DNA of 64,000 nt from Agapetus fuscipes (Eukaryota > Arthropoda > Insecta > Trichoptera > Glossosomatidae), in the NCBI GenBank assembly GCA_951799405.1, contig OX637334.1, forward strand, positions 5,146,001-5,210,000. Reading direction: 5' to 3'. The notes beneath the pieces were generated by a model, which was given only the letters and a program-made list of their open reading frames with translations, was not told the origin of the DNA and searched no databases. The translations under genes were made by a program, and so were the position numbers. Shown here in pieces: positions 50,101 to 55,303 of this stretch. Each line of letters opens with the position of its first letter. Within the stretch, counting starts at the first letter, position 1.

Positions 50101-51242
50101 TCCCTCAATTTTTTGTGTAAAGAAGAATTTCGTAACAGTCGTCAGATCTATTTATGAATAGCAAAACTGCCTCCGTAAGCTTGGGGGATAACACGGCAAG
50201 AAGTTACACTATATGTGTAGCTAAGTTGCGTGAGTTGCATTGTAAAAAGAAAATTTTGTTTCTCTATTAGTATTATATCTGAGGACTGAAAATATTTGTA
50301 AACTTTAATATTTTCTTTTGAAAATCAATGGTTTTTATTTCCTAATATCTTATTCAAAATAAAAATCATTTTTCACAGTGTTAATACACAGGCCATTTAA
50401 AAATTTCATAATTTCATTTTTTGTTTCAGAATTTGTTTGCGTTTGGAGACATAGATGGGCGCGGCAACCTGGCCAGGCTTCAGCATCCTCTGGGAGTCAC
50501 CTGCAACCCAGAAAACAAACAGTTGTTCGTCGCTGACACATACAACCACAAAATCAAATTCATCGACACCTCAAACGGGGAATGCACAAACTTTTACCAC
50601 AACACAGACAACGCCTTCTCTCTATCAGAGCCCGGAGGCTTGTGCATCATACCCGACACTAAAAACTTGTACATAGCTGACACAAATAATCATAGAATAT
50701 TATCCATCAACGTCGAAACTAAAACCGCAACCAATGTCGATATAAAATTCCCAAAGAAAAACAAAACCGAAATCATCGAAGACTACAAGAAGAATGATTT
50801 GATTTTGTGTCCTACGCAACTTTCTTTGAATTTAACAAACGCTAAATTGAGTCTGTTTCTGTTTTGTGAGACGGAAACTGGAGAAAAGGACTTTCATTTG
50901 ACGCTGCAGGCACCACAACGATGGTCTGTTAAGTTCTTAAGCGCAAACTTGAAAGAAGATTTGACGTCGGAGTGGGAAATAGTTAGAGGTGTACGTTCTG
51001 GGAGAGAATTGCCGGGTATTTTTGAGGCTTGTTTGAAATCCCCGCTCGACGATTGCAAACGGATAGTTAGGCTAGAATTTTTTATATCTCTCTGTGAAGG
51101 CGACACCTGTTTCGCAAGACGTTTCGCCGTGGACGTGGAGTTGAATCTCAGTAAAGAAGGCGAGAAGAAACTATCTTATAACGTTAATTGTATTATTAAT
51201 ATCAAAAGGAATGTTAGTGTATCTATGGAGGCCTTTGATTGA
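19982..51242 (+). CDS. NHLRC2: NHLRC2: thioredoxin-like / NHL-repeat protein, ten exons
   Basis: Orthologue of NHL repeat-containing protein 2, a conserved protein with an N-terminal thioredoxin-like domain and a C-terminal beta-propeller; its precise biochemical role is unsettled. The exons are 19982-20141, 23740-23906, 24271-24430, 25162-25346, 27480-27620, 33627-33801, 35195-35316, 38429-38537, 49791-49996 and 50430-51242. All have GT-AG borders and compatible phases, giving 745 residues against ~726 in vertebrates. Residues 54-190 are thioredoxin-like with CCINC at 83-87. NHL repeats run from ~225 to ~600 (for example [32 protein letters not shown]). The last ~140 residues form a beta-rich tail. 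Introns total ~29 kb and are packed with transposons, the largest being intron 8 (11.2 kb). No frame break was seen, so the gene appears intact. Confidence 0.93.
20176..20435 (-). repeat. SINE-A-type module, 3' end of the LINE-A copy
   Basis: Tail of tctaaatctaa units, 5' boundary atcaatcaagg. It continues without break into the LINE-A 3' UTR and ORF at 20436-22840. Confidence 0.85.
21304..22025. mobile_element. Non-autonomous hAT element, 722 bp
   Basis: Terminal repeats cagtgattcccaaact and agtttgggaaccactg, plus a perfect 8-bp target duplication ATCTAGAG (21296-21303, 22026-22033), define a hAT-superfamily insertion. No transposase is encoded. Contents include three tandem copies of a ~18-bp unit (atggccatatgactttct, 21379-21433) and a long palindrome built from two inverted PLE ends (21660-21835). 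Confidence 0.9.
21660..21835. repeat. Palindrome of two inverted PLE 3' ends with decayed hammerheads
   Basis: Both arms match the PLE terminus at 9970-10035. Read outward, each arm has UGCUC, a core, a GCCU stem, GAAA and UUCGAGC, but the cores read UUGAAGA and UUGAAAA. Both are therefore mutated away from CUGANGA and probably inactive. Confidence 0.7.
22910..23100 (+). repeat. SINE-A module
   Basis: Starts within the module (tcactcctatttcagggaagg) and ends near taaatgtaaaatatctttg. Confidence 0.65.
23105..23300 (+). mobile_element. LINE C-terminal fragment
   Basis: Frames across this stretch give LINE-like pieces ([35 protein letters not shown]) reminiscent of the last ~60 residues of RTE/R1-type ORF2 proteins. 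Decayed. Confidence 0.45.
23330..23650 (+). repeat. LINE 3' tail fragments
   Basis: A scrap like 52340-52400 (tcggtgctttctatagcgac, then gatcttgaggtgggattc) is followed by a second ...cccttgcggtgaactcac copy and an (att)n tail. Confidence 0.45.
23740..23906 (+). CDS. NHLRC2: NHLRC2 exon 2 (thioredoxin-like active-site exon)
   Basis: Enters in phase 1 after ttttgaag and leaves in phase 0 at gttgtg|gtaagt. It encodes [24 protein letters not shown] occupies the thioredoxin CXXC position. Confidence 0.92.
23945..24180 (+). mobile_element. LINE C-terminal fragment
   Basis: One frame reads [19 protein letters not shown], then [15 protein letters not shown], then [20 protein letters not shown], with one stop. 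The WxGHxxRM motif marks a LINE ORF2 C-terminus. 24165-24240 also holds a scrap of MITE-1 (catcactgcgg..cttaccgattatcgg). Confidence 0.55.
24271..24430 (+). CDS. NHLRC2: NHLRC2 exon 3
   Basis: Encodes [18 protein letters not shown] through [15 protein letters not shown]; the cis-Pro-type WPT segment of the thioredoxin fold is present. Ends in phase 1 before gtaagt. Confidence 0.92.
24490..24812. other. No gene or repeat recognised (NHLRC2 intron 3)
   Basis: AT-rich intronic DNA. Confidence 0.4.
24815..25006 (-). repeat. SINE-A module, 5'-truncated
   Basis: Tail ctataatctaagttgcaag. It stops at aaagtgaaccatt, inside the module. Confidence 0.8.
25162..25346 (+). CDS. NHLRC2: NHLRC2 exon 4
   Basis: After tgtttcag it encodes [19 protein letters not shown] to LRFPGK, the end of the thioredoxin-like domain and the linker. 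Donor aag|gtaata, phase 0. Confidence 0.92.
25485..25620 (-). repeat. SINE-C (tRNA-like head)
   Basis: The minus strand reads gttaatgctttggcttcgta, then aaggttgtgggtttt, then gagcacaac and the cttcgctgggttg body seen at 1410-1480. Confidence 0.55.
25838..27090 (-). mobile_element. LINE-A (RTE-like) 3' half with SINE-A-type module
   Basis: The minus-strand ORF 27066-26215 begins just upstream of the YADDAVLVS motif and continues through [30 protein letters not shown] sequence and [18 protein letters not shown] to [11 protein letters not shown]. Then come a 3' UTR (26095-26214) and the module (25838-26094) with an (ctataat)n tail. It is 5'-truncated in the palm domain and close in sequence to the copy at 20436-22840, but not interrupted. 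Confidence 0.85.
27180..27420 (+). mobile_element. Decayed LINE C-terminal fragment
   Basis: gaggagcgcatacatgagg, agagtgatgaaggcctagc and ggacagagaaaagtatgg align by eye with the [18 protein letters not shown] tail of LINE-A/B, with stops and shifts. Confidence 0.4.
27480..27620 (+). CDS. NHLRC2: NHLRC2 exon 5 (first NHL repeat)
   Basis: Acceptor ttctttcag; encodes [20 protein letters not shown] then [11 protein letters not shown]. The donor aag|gtttga is a weak but GT-containing site. Phase 0. Confidence 0.88.
28071..29009 (-). CDS. DIRS tyrosine recombinase, copy 1
   Basis: 312 codons from [10 protein letters not shown] to a TAA after LFQPVNIK; the start is the first ATG, and the frame is open further upstream to a TAG at 29181-29183. 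Family landmarks are [31 protein letters not shown] (catalytic Arg region), GSTRSAVAS (second Arg) and TFRKYY (nucleophile Tyr). The position usually occupied by His in the H-x-x-R motif of DIRS recombinases is Gly here, as in copy 2. The role would be circle integration. Activity is uncertain. Confidence 0.82.
   Translation of the reverse strand: MSSTYVSRDSTDSCAIFQNAEEKRLLLSGWRASTLNTYKPAWQRWCRWILSENTHPNTSSPNQLARYLTQLFINKKLSYRTILVHKSAIVTFCNPMMEKNLSSDFLVKHTLKAIAMVRINPPKSPVWNPQIVKDWLVRNTPRSDSLYEVACRTAILLLLSSGRRVHDLTLLNITEGNILDEGTSIVLIPFVGSKTDTLLESKEHNVNPVFWIRKLIELSRERRSGQNIYNLFISTRGQVKAATRTIIGGWVKNTLKSAGVEATPGSTRSAVASLNWLENYPIENTFRKYYQKEMLKHTAPEDPSLFQPVNIK
29010..29440 (-). pseudogene. DIRS RNase H region, broken, copy 1
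   Basis: Pieces [20 protein letters not shown] and [20 protein letters not shown] are RNase H-like but lie in different frames. A TAA follows the DASD-type segment (~29435), a one-base shift lies near 29360, and a TAG at 29181-29183 replaces a Trp codon that copy 2 keeps. Confidence 0.7.
29560..29931 (-). repeat. DIRS array C, 2 x 186 bp
   Basis: Two near-identical 186-bp units (starts 29560 and 29746) covering the RT thumb/connection segment ([29 protein letters not shown]). Copy 2 has three units. Confidence 0.88.
30046..30665 (-). repeat. DIRS array B, 4 x 155 bp (YLDD segment)
   Basis: Four units of 155 bp, each encoding in one frame the RT palm segment [19 protein letters not shown] plus the FGLSSAP motif. 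155 is not a multiple of three, so successive units change frame and the RT cannot be read through. Confidence 0.88.
30666..31340 (-). repeat. DIRS array A, ~3 x 130 bp, and RT N-terminal remains
   Basis: Boundaries tttgataag at 30921, 31051 and 31181 give a 130-bp period over the RT finger segment. The unduplicated part encodes [20 protein letters not shown] and [19 protein letters not shown]. Confidence 0.85.
31341..32480 (-). other. DIRS copy 1 5' region; no intact gag
   Basis: Short frames only; a gag-like protein was not recognised. 32262-32308 holds a near-perfect hairpin (gcgtggcatacc and its complement) also present in copy 2 at 44803-44849. Confidence 0.6.
32848..33090 (+). repeat. 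SINE-B
   Basis: Head gatagctcagttggtagag; body diverged; stops at cgccacatgcaac. Confidence 0.75.
33085..33200 (-). other. Decayed hammerhead-like motif with adjacent hairpin
   Basis: On the minus strand (33199-33158) the order is AUGACGA (C lost), a UGUUGGU/ACCAACA stem II, then GAACGUC (one A missing from GAAAC) and AGAAU. Next to it attctccaattgtgttt and its complement form a ~18-bp hairpin. Related to 54130-54175 but probably inactive. Confidence 0.45.
33401..33575. mobile_element. Harbinger-type MITE, 175 bp
   Basis: Nearly perfect inverted repeats starting GGCTGGTTTTAGTGTCGCGC, ~45 bp each, flanked by a TAA duplication (33398-33400, 33576-33578). TWA 3-bp duplications are typical of PIF/Harbinger. 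It lies 51 bp upstream of NHLRC2 exon 6, so it nearly touches the acceptor region. Confidence 0.8.
33627..33801 (+). CDS. NHLRC2: NHLRC2 exon 6 (NHL repeats)
   Basis: Acceptor gttttcag; encodes [36 protein letters not shown] and [13 protein letters not shown]. Phase 1 donor g|gtattt. Confidence 0.92.
33808..33915 (-). repeat. SINE-A module, 3' part, immediately after exon 6
   Basis: The module tail (aatctaatctaatctaagc) begins six bases after the donor GT of exon 6, so the insertion reaches almost to the splice site. Confidence 0.75.
34085..34430. repeat. MITE-1 inside a longer palindrome
   Basis: MITE-1 (34140-34385) is bracketed by sequence that is itself inverted: tttactttacatctcttacg upstream and its complement downstream. 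The fold therefore spans ~300 bp. No target duplication was found. Confidence 0.75.
34431..35194. other. No gene recognised (NHLRC2 intron 6)
   Basis: AT-rich. Includes a small hairpin at ~34755-34790 (gcgaatcttga and its complement). Confidence 0.4.
35195..35316 (+). CDS. NHLRC2: NHLRC2 exon 7
   Basis: Acceptor tttttcag; encodes [18 protein letters not shown], matching the SPWDVV blade motif of the family. Donor cag|gtaatg, phase 0. Confidence 0.9.
35358..36120 (-). pseudogene. hAT transposase remnant (C-terminal dimerisation domain)
   Basis: The left terminus cagcggttcccgaattc resembles hAT/Charlie ends. The minus-strand frame around 36010-35636 encodes [39 protein letters not shown] and [20 protein letters not shown], the hAT C-terminal dimerisation region of ZBED-like transposases. 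The N-terminal and catalytic parts and the right terminus are missing, so it is inactive. Confidence 0.75.
36025..36240. repeat. Two SINE-B 3' fragments, opposite orientation
   Basis: A + strand end block at ~36035-36072 (atgtgtagcttagttgc) and a minus-strand copy at ~36160-36240 (actaagctgcatgtatagtg). Confidence 0.5.
36262..36672 (+). mobile_element. LINE-C (CR1/L2-like) 3' fragment
   Basis: The frame encodes [36 protein letters not shown] and [18 protein letters not shown], nearly the same as the end of the copy at 42264-44027, followed by the same 3' UTR (cttgaggtgtgacacac). 5'-truncated. Confidence 0.85.
36681..38262 (+). repeat. MITE-2 interrupted by LINE-B
   Basis: The left part (36681-36856) and right part (38130-38262) together make one MITE-2 like that at 4212-4527; LINE-B sits between them near gtattttgta. 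Confidence 0.8.
36857..38128 (-). mobile_element. LINE-B (RTE-like), 5'-truncated, RT core intact
   Basis: A 403-codon open minus-strand frame (38092-36881) begins in the RT fingers ([15 protein letters not shown]). It continues [32 protein letters not shown] and [11 protein letters not shown], ending in the [29 protein letters not shown] and [13 protein letters not shown] region. The 3' tail consists of (acaag)n units (36845-36865 on the + strand as cttgt), different from LINE-A. There are no internal stops, so the insertion is fairly recent, but it lacks the endonuclease. Confidence 0.85.
38429..38537 (+). CDS. NHLRC2: NHLRC2 exon 8
   Basis: Acceptor gttttcag; encodes [20 protein letters not shown] and [17 protein letters not shown]. 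Donor g|gtaaag, phase 1. Intron 8 that follows is 11.2 kb. Confidence 0.92.
38739..38780 (-). other. PLE hammerhead-like motif, partly decayed
   Basis: On the minus strand the order is CUGAGGA, a GGCC/GGCC stem II, GAAA, a palindromic ACCGGU stem III, then C and ACAACUC. The core matches CUGANGA-GAAA-UH, but stem I pairs poorly with the preceding UUUCU. Confidence 0.5.
39757..39962 (+). repeat. SINE-A module nested in hAT
   Basis: Starts cttgacttttaggttgg and stops in a long AT stretch after gcatttaata. Confidence 0.8.
40173..40482 (+). repeat. SINE-B nested in hAT
   Basis: Near full length: ggttggtagagtgcttgc, gggttcgaatcccgc, then the full body ending gcgtagcttagttgcg. Confidence 0.82.
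41905..42060 (-). mobile_element. LINE C-terminal fragment
   Basis: The minus strand reads [16 protein letters not shown] followed by [16 protein letters not shown], the RGRGRPxxRW motif of RTE-like ORF2 tails. Confidence 0.5.
42255..44100 (+). mobile_element. LINE-C (CR1/L2-like), 5'-truncated, long RT ORF
   Basis: A 587-codon open frame (42264-44027) covers the full [55 protein letters not shown] and [12 protein letters not shown]-terminal domain ([47 protein letters not shown]) follows. The 3' UTR ends aaattatcc and runs into (ta)n. Endonuclease and ORF1 are absent. Because the RT frame is intact, this is one of the youngest LINE insertions here. Clade assignment is by motif only. Confidence 0.87.
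44103..44417. repeat. (TA)n tract and left half of a MITE interrupted by DIRS copy 2
   Basis: A block starting ccttaaaggtaaaactgaat at ~44206 is complemented by agttttacctttaaggtgg at 49719-49738 beyond the DIRS. A related uninterrupted repeat lies at 59710-59945 (ccaccttaaaggttagactg). Confidence 0.55.
44803..44849. other. Hairpin in DIRS 5' region
   Basis: gcgtggcatacctacaaaaa and its near-perfect complement are separated by ~5 bases. The same hairpin is in copy 1. Confidence 0.75.
45922..46311 (+). repeat. DIRS array A, 3 x 130 bp
   Basis: Unit starts 45922, 46052 and 46182 (cttatcaaaaatgttcct). It repeats the RT finger segment ([18 protein letters not shown]). Confidence 0.88.
46436..47055 (+). 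repeat. DIRS array B, 4 x 155 bp (YLDD segment)
   Basis: Units start at about 46436, 46591, 46746 and 46901. Each contains the coding text for [17 protein letters not shown]. The unit number equals that in copy 1. Confidence 0.9.
47175..47732 (+). repeat. DIRS array C, 3 x 186 bp
   Basis: Unit starts 47175, 47361 and 47547; copy 1 has two. The unit length is a multiple of three, but a TAG (gcagatagcg) near each unit end closes the RT frame. Confidence 0.9.
47945..49228 (+). CDS. DIRS RNase H (C-terminal part) plus tyrosine recombinase, copy 2
   Basis: One open frame of ~427 codons begins inside RNase H ([52 protein letters not shown]). It continues into the recombinase ([50 protein letters not shown]), ending LFQPVNIK. 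The upstream RNase H start is in another frame, with a TAA after the DASD-like segment (~47856), as in copy 1. The H-x-x-R His position is Gly. The start is not defined; the frame simply opens here. Confidence 0.82.
   Translation: MFAVFTTLQRTAHDLSGSEILVQSDNKTVVAYIHKEGGTRSKTLLNLTRDLLTLAGQWEISLTAQYLPGRYNGDADHLSRGRSPPEWHLLSTATKAIFNHFGVPDIDLFASTTAHMSSTYVSRDSTDSCAIFQNAEEKRLLLSGWRASTLNTYKPAWQRWCRWILAENTHPNTSSPNQLARYLAQLFINKKLSYRTILVHKSAIVTFCNPMMEENLSSDFLVKHTLKAIAMVRINPPKSPVWNPQIVKDWLVRNTPRSDSLYEVACRTAILLLLSSGRRVHDLTLLNITEGNILDEGTSIVLIPFVGSKTDTLLESKEHNVNPVFWIRKLIELSRERRSGQNIYNLFISTRGQVKAATRTIIGGWVKNTLKSAGVEATPGSTRSAVASLNWLENYPIENTFRKYYQKEMLKHTAPEDPSLFQPVNIK
49791..49996 (+). CDS. NHLRC2: NHLRC2 exon 9
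   Basis: Acceptor tttctcag; encodes [40 protein letters not shown] and [11 protein letters not shown], two conserved NHL blades. Donor ctg|gtgagg, phase 0. Confidence 0.93.
50171..50240 (+). repeat. SINE-B 3' fragment
   Basis: gggggataacacggcaagaa then cactatatgtgtagctaag, in NHLRC2 intron 9. Confidence 0.65.
50430..51242 (+). CDS. NHLRC2: NHLRC2 exon 10 (last coding exon)
   Basis: Acceptor tgtttcag; encodes [34 protein letters not shown] and [17 protein letters not shown], then the C-terminal beta-rich tail. The TGA stop is at 51240-51242. No strong polyadenylation signal was assigned nearby. Confidence 0.93.
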   Translation, partial: NLFAFGDIDGRGNLARLQHPLGVTCNPENKQLFVADTYNHKIKFIDTSNGECTNFYHNTDNAFSLSEPGGLCIIPDTKNLYIADTNNHRILSINVETKTATNVDIKFPKKNKTEIIEDYKKNDLILCPTQLSLNLTNAKLSLFLFCETETGEKDFHLTLQAPQRWSVKFLSANLKEDLTSEWEIVRGVRSGRELPGIFEACLKSPLDDCKRIVRLEFFISLCEGDTCFARRFAVDVELNLSKEGEKKLSYNVNCIINIKRNVSVSMEAFD

Positions 51243-51394
51243 AAGCATTTTGCGATTCTAAATTATTATTATGTGGAAAAATATCATTCTGTAAGTTTGT
51301 GTAGATATTAAGTCCTACAACAAAATTTAAAGGCAAGCCTGCTAACAAGATGATGAAAAAATACTACTTTTAGTAAAATTCAGTGACTGCATAG

Positions 51395-51621
51395 CAGTGG
51401 CGAAGGGTGCCATACAAGTCGATTCCCATCGGCTTCCCTTTTAAAATGGGACAACAAAGTAGTTAAAAATATATAGGCACAAAGTAAAAAAATACATTTA
51501 AAACCAAAGAAACAATACATATTTTTTCCCCATTGAAACCATGCAGTCTGCTTTATCATTCTTGCCTCATTTTAAAAGGGAAACCGATGAAAATCGAGTT
51601 GTATGGCACCCTTCGCCACTG
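51395..51621. mobile_element. Non-autonomous hAT MITE, 227 bp
   Basis: Inverted ends CAGTGGCGAAGGGTGCCATA and complement, ~55 bp each, and a perfect 8-bp duplication CTGCATAG (51387-51394, 51622-51629). Located ~150 bp after the NHLRC2 stop, perhaps within the 3' UTR. Confidence 0.9.
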
Positions 51622-51629
51622 CTGCATAG

Positions 51630-52329
51630 AAATGTTTACGGATATATCAATTGCTTTGAACGTTATTTATTTAAGATATAAAATTGCTTTCATAAAATAT
51701 TGAATAGCTAATATAGAAGGCTTTATAAAAAATATACATACCTGAACAGCTTATTTTTATATACTTACGATTTACAAAACTAAAACATGACGTAATTTGT
51801 ACAATGGTCTATTTCTAAAATAGGATTTTGCTTACTTGACATAGTAGGCGCTCATGTGAAGGAAGTCAGAGAGAGAATATACAGAATAAAAATGTTTTGA
51901 AAATTAGTTTACTTGGGATATAAGAATGATATTGCAGGTACTTTTACTTGCATGTTAAGTTTCTTCATTGTCATTCCTATATCACATGCAAACGACTTAG
52001 TTTTAGATCAGATTCATGCTAAAGAAGCCCATCTCAACCTGGGCAAAACATCTTGAAGCTCCTTCAATTGAATATGGCAACAGATCACGGAAAGCAACTC
52101 TCCGATGTCACGCGCTGGCTGTGAAAGCTTAAAACTCCTATTCAATCTAATGCTTGGTTGTGTCCTTAATTTAGATGTATTTTAAATAAATGCATGAACA
52201 TTTGTATGAACATTGTTTTATTTGTTTCCACATAAAAGGCTCCCTATAAAAACTGATGAGAATGAGAAATATCGGTTCCTACATCGCATCACACAGGGAA
52301 GAATAGAGAGACGACAGGCTCCTGATCAC
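51630..52329. other. NHLRC2 3' flank; no gene recognised
   Basis: AT-rich, possibly including the 3' UTR end; no further element identified. Confidence 0.4.
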
Positions 52330-52485
52330 CAATGGTCTATTCAGCCTTACAGCAACTGGTTCTTGCTTGAGAATTGGTGCTTTCTACAGTGACGACCAAG
52401 CTTGCAAAAGGCTCTTGAGGTGTGATTTACACAAAAACAGCGCTCACCAAATAAATCATCCTAATATTATTATTATTATAAACCT
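52330..52485 (+). repeat. CR1/L2-like LINE 3' tail
   Basis: Ends with gcgctcaccaaataaatcat and an (att)n microsatellite, the typical LINE terminus for this tail type. Confidence 0.6.
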
Positions 52486-52552
52486 CCAAAAGCAGGACTG
52501 ACCAAACTTGACCGATATTCTCTCAACATCTTTGAAAGTTTGAAAGGCAAAT

Positions 52553-52786
52553 TATGTCATTTATGCATACCTACTGTAAAAATGGTTCACTTTGCCAATG
52601 CCACCCCTGTTTCAGGGAATGTCGGCAAGAGTTGCAGGGCTTATGTTCATTTGAGGTTTGGATTTTATTTGTAAGTACACAATCAGCATTTGTAAGCGCG
52701 AACTACACGTGTTTGTTTGTGGGCATACATCTGAGAGCTTTGAATGAATATATCCTTGCAACTTAAATTATAGATTTATAGATGCC
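52553..52786 (+). repeat. SINE-A module
   Basis: Starts in the catactgtaaaaatggttc block; ends ttaaattatagatttatag. Confidence 0.82.
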
Positions 52787-52839
52787 AATTTAGACAAATG
52801 TATGGAAAATACAAAACACCCCTAGTGAAAAACGTAGCA

Positions 52840-53045
52840 CGTGCAGAAGACTCCAGGATCATCAGAACAGTCTTGGATGGTGCCCCCTGAGGTGTTAGAC
52901 CACTCGGACGTCCCAGGATGCGGTGGGCAGACAACGTTGAAGCCGACGCCGAAGTTCTGGGAGTGAGGGGACCATGGAGGGAAGCAGCACAAGACAGAGA
53001 GTCCTGGAGGATTGTGGTGCAGGAGGCCCTGAGCCTTCAAGGAAA
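52840..53045 (+). mobile_element. LINE ORF2 C-terminal fragment
   Basis: The frame ending at a TAA (~53050) gives GRPRMRWADNVEADAEVLGV, WREAAQDRESWRIVVQEAL and one internal stop. GRPxxRW..D and W..AQDR.xWR are ORF2-tail motifs. Confidence 0.65.
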
Positions 53046-53141
53046 GTAAGTAAGTAAGTAACTAATTACAGCGTGTCACTGATAATGACTGTAACAACAT
53101 TATAATTTTTATGGTTTCAGTATTAACACTGTGAAAATTCA

Positions 53142-53345
53142 TATTTTTTTATGTTTTGTGAAAGCAGATTTCAATTCAAACACTGTTTTTATTTCACTTT
53201 TGACCTTTATTTAATTTAAATTACAGTCACGAACGACATATAGGTCGAAAACGTTCGTGACTGTAATTTAAATTAAATAAATGTCAGAAGTGAAATAAAA
53301 ACAGTGTTTGAATTGAAATCTGCTTTCATAAAACATAAAAAAATA
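53142..53345. repeat. ~200-bp near-perfect palindrome with hammerhead-like centre
   Basis: Arms of ~90 bp (left from tttttatgttttgtgaaagc, right ending gctttcataaaacataaaa). The centre contains CGAC/GUCG, GAAA and ACGUUCGUGAC in the order of a hammerhead 3' half, but CUGANGA is missing. Confidence 0.8.
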
Positions 53346-53639
53346 GTAACAACATTAGCTTAAATTGTAGCTGGAATAACTAATATTTACAACTTTGGGG
53401 AGTGTCCCGCATGATTCTTTAAAAAAAATGTCTATCTCCTATTCATAAATTTTTGCTAGGTCGATCTCCTTAAGAAAAAGTATGGGCACCCTATAGGGGT
53501 GGCTCCATCTTGTGTGAACTGTGCAGAGGGGACCAGATAGTTGGTAATCGACGCACTCTTCGTTCTGCACAGAGTGGCGCCGTGAACAGGCTTCAACTGG
53601 ACAGAACCGGTTTCGGAGACAGGGCTTTTAGTTAAGGCT

Positions 53640-53815
53640 TTAGTGGTACATCCATCTGAAACACTCTACCTCTGGAGTTGAGAATAGAGACCAGTGGGCA
53701 GTTTCAGGAAGTTGCTTAAGACACATTTGTTCAGCAGAAGCTTCAGCACATAAAAGCGCCACTAAACGACTATAATTTTTTTTACCAATTATTATTATTA
53801 TTATTGATGTATTCC
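53640..53815 (+). repeat. LINE 3' tail scrap with (att)n
   Basis: cagcagaagcttcagcacat, then gcgccactaaacg, then (tta)n, resembling 23580-23660. Low information. Confidence 0.35.
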
Positions 53816-53934
53816 TATGATTTGGACTCAAAATAAAACACAATTTTTTGTCTGTGATTAACATTATAATTCCATAAATATTAAAGAAAGAAAAACAAAA
53901 ATTGTATTTTGTGAGAAAAATGATGAGGTAATAT

Positions 53935-54265
53935 TAGTTAGGTTTAAGTTAGAATTAGTCGTTTGACATTTTGACAATTAAGTACGAGTATATTAATTTT
54001 AAAACTAAACAAATTTCAAAACTTAATTTAACTCGGATATTTCACGAACCGTTTAGAGAGAATGATGTAAGTTCTCTCTAAACGGTTCGTGAAATATCAG
54101 TTCATCTTCAGTCGTCGTGCAGAGAGGATGTTCTCCTGAAGAGGTTGGCTACGTCGCCGACGAAACGTCGAGAATGATGGAAGTTCTCTCTAAACGGTTC
54201 GTGAAATATCCGAGTTAAATTAAGTTTTGAAATTTGTTTAGTTTTAAAATTAATATAATTGTCAA
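53935..54265 (+). mobile_element. Hammerhead-bearing repeat with ~85-bp inverted ends
   Basis: The left (53985-54072) and right (54180-54262) segments are inverted copies (aacggttcgtgaaatatccg; ttaagttttgaaatttgttt) around a core with a hammerhead. ctctctaaacggttcgtga also recurs directly at 54081. No protein is coded. It fits a PLE terminal repeat or a small ribozyme-bearing non-autonomous retroelement. Confidence 0.65.
54130..54175 (+). ncRNA. Hammerhead ribozyme-like motif (well formed)
   Basis: Stem I is GUUCUC (54130-54135) with GAGAAU (54170-54175), six pairs including one G-U. The core is CUGAAGA (54136-54142). Stem II is GUUGGC with GCCGAC (54044-relative 54044+ at 54144-54149 / 54156-54161) around a UACGUC loop, with one extra G before it. 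GAAA (54162-54165) and CGUC (54166-54169) follow, where the tiny self-complementary ACGU stem III precedes cleavage after C. Such minimal stem III hammerheads are known to favour dimeric folding. Confidence 0.75.
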
Positions 54266-54269
54266 GAGG

Positions 54270-54900
54270 TAATATTTCAAAAATATTTTGAACATTTACA
54301 AAAGATTGAACAAAACCATATTAAAATATTTTATAGGAGTTATCACAGGACATCAAACATATCTTTATAAGAGTTGTCACAAGACATTAAACATATATTT
54401 ATAGAAGTTATAATAAGACATCAAACATTTGTTTATAGGAGTTAACATAAGACAGTCATTACTTGTGTTTTCGAGAGTAGAAAATAAAATTGAAATGTAC
54501 ACATTTGCTGTAATCTATGTATGAAACAAAAAAACCATCAATAAATTTTGAAAGTAATCAAAGTTAAAAAAAATAATCAAAAGATAAAACTACGTACAAG
54601 GTCTGTTATATATATAATGAATGATACAGATTCCTTGATCCATTAATTGAAACAGGCAATAATCGAAGACGAGCCAAAACACATCCAAACAAAACAGCTG
54701 CCAAAAATTAACTAAATAGTCAAAATGGCCAACCTTGAATACCAACATAACGCTTTAAAAAAATCTGAAACCAAATATAAGTAGTCCGCAGAAGTTAAAA
54801 ATTTGCAGTACTTTTTTAACAGACCCTGTAATCCCACATGACTATCTAGGTATGACTTATAAATAGCAAAGAAGGATATCCATAACATCCCTAATTGGCA
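54270..54900. other. No gene recognised
   Basis: AT-rich sequence with a loosely repeated ~50-bp unit at 54335-54455 (gacatcaaacat, ttataggagtta variants), otherwise unassigned. Confidence 0.4.
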
Positions 54901-54908
54901 TAATGACG

Positions 54909-55303
54909 CTATGAACCTGCATGAAAATGATCCGCTATGAGCTGCTGCCGCACACGCCTGCCCTCTGAACTACGTGCCCGTGTGTCTTCAATATCTACAT
55001 TTTCTGGAGTTACTTGCAAATCCTCCTCAGGGTCAGCTGGCTCATCAATCTCCACAAGGCGGTGCTTAATTTGCATGTTATGCAGGACGGTACATGCATT
55101 GACGATAAGCCCTGCTCTGTGTGGGCTGTACATCAGTACTCGTTGCTTCGATAGACATCTGAATGTTGCCTTTAAAAGGCCAAAACATCTCTCTATCGAA
55201 GAACGAGCACTGCAATGAGCAGTTGTGTAAGCCTGTTCATTACTCCGCTGTGTGTGCAAGATTGGGGTCATTAGCCACGGCTCCAAGGGATATCCACTGT
55301 CGC
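54909..55303 (-). CDS. HARBI1-like exon 4
   Basis: Phase 1 entry after ttttaag; GDSGYPLEPWLMTPI through the catalytic Glu (SSIERCFGLLK) to an acidic tail ending LIADHFHAGS. Stop at 54909-54911. Confidence 0.87.
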
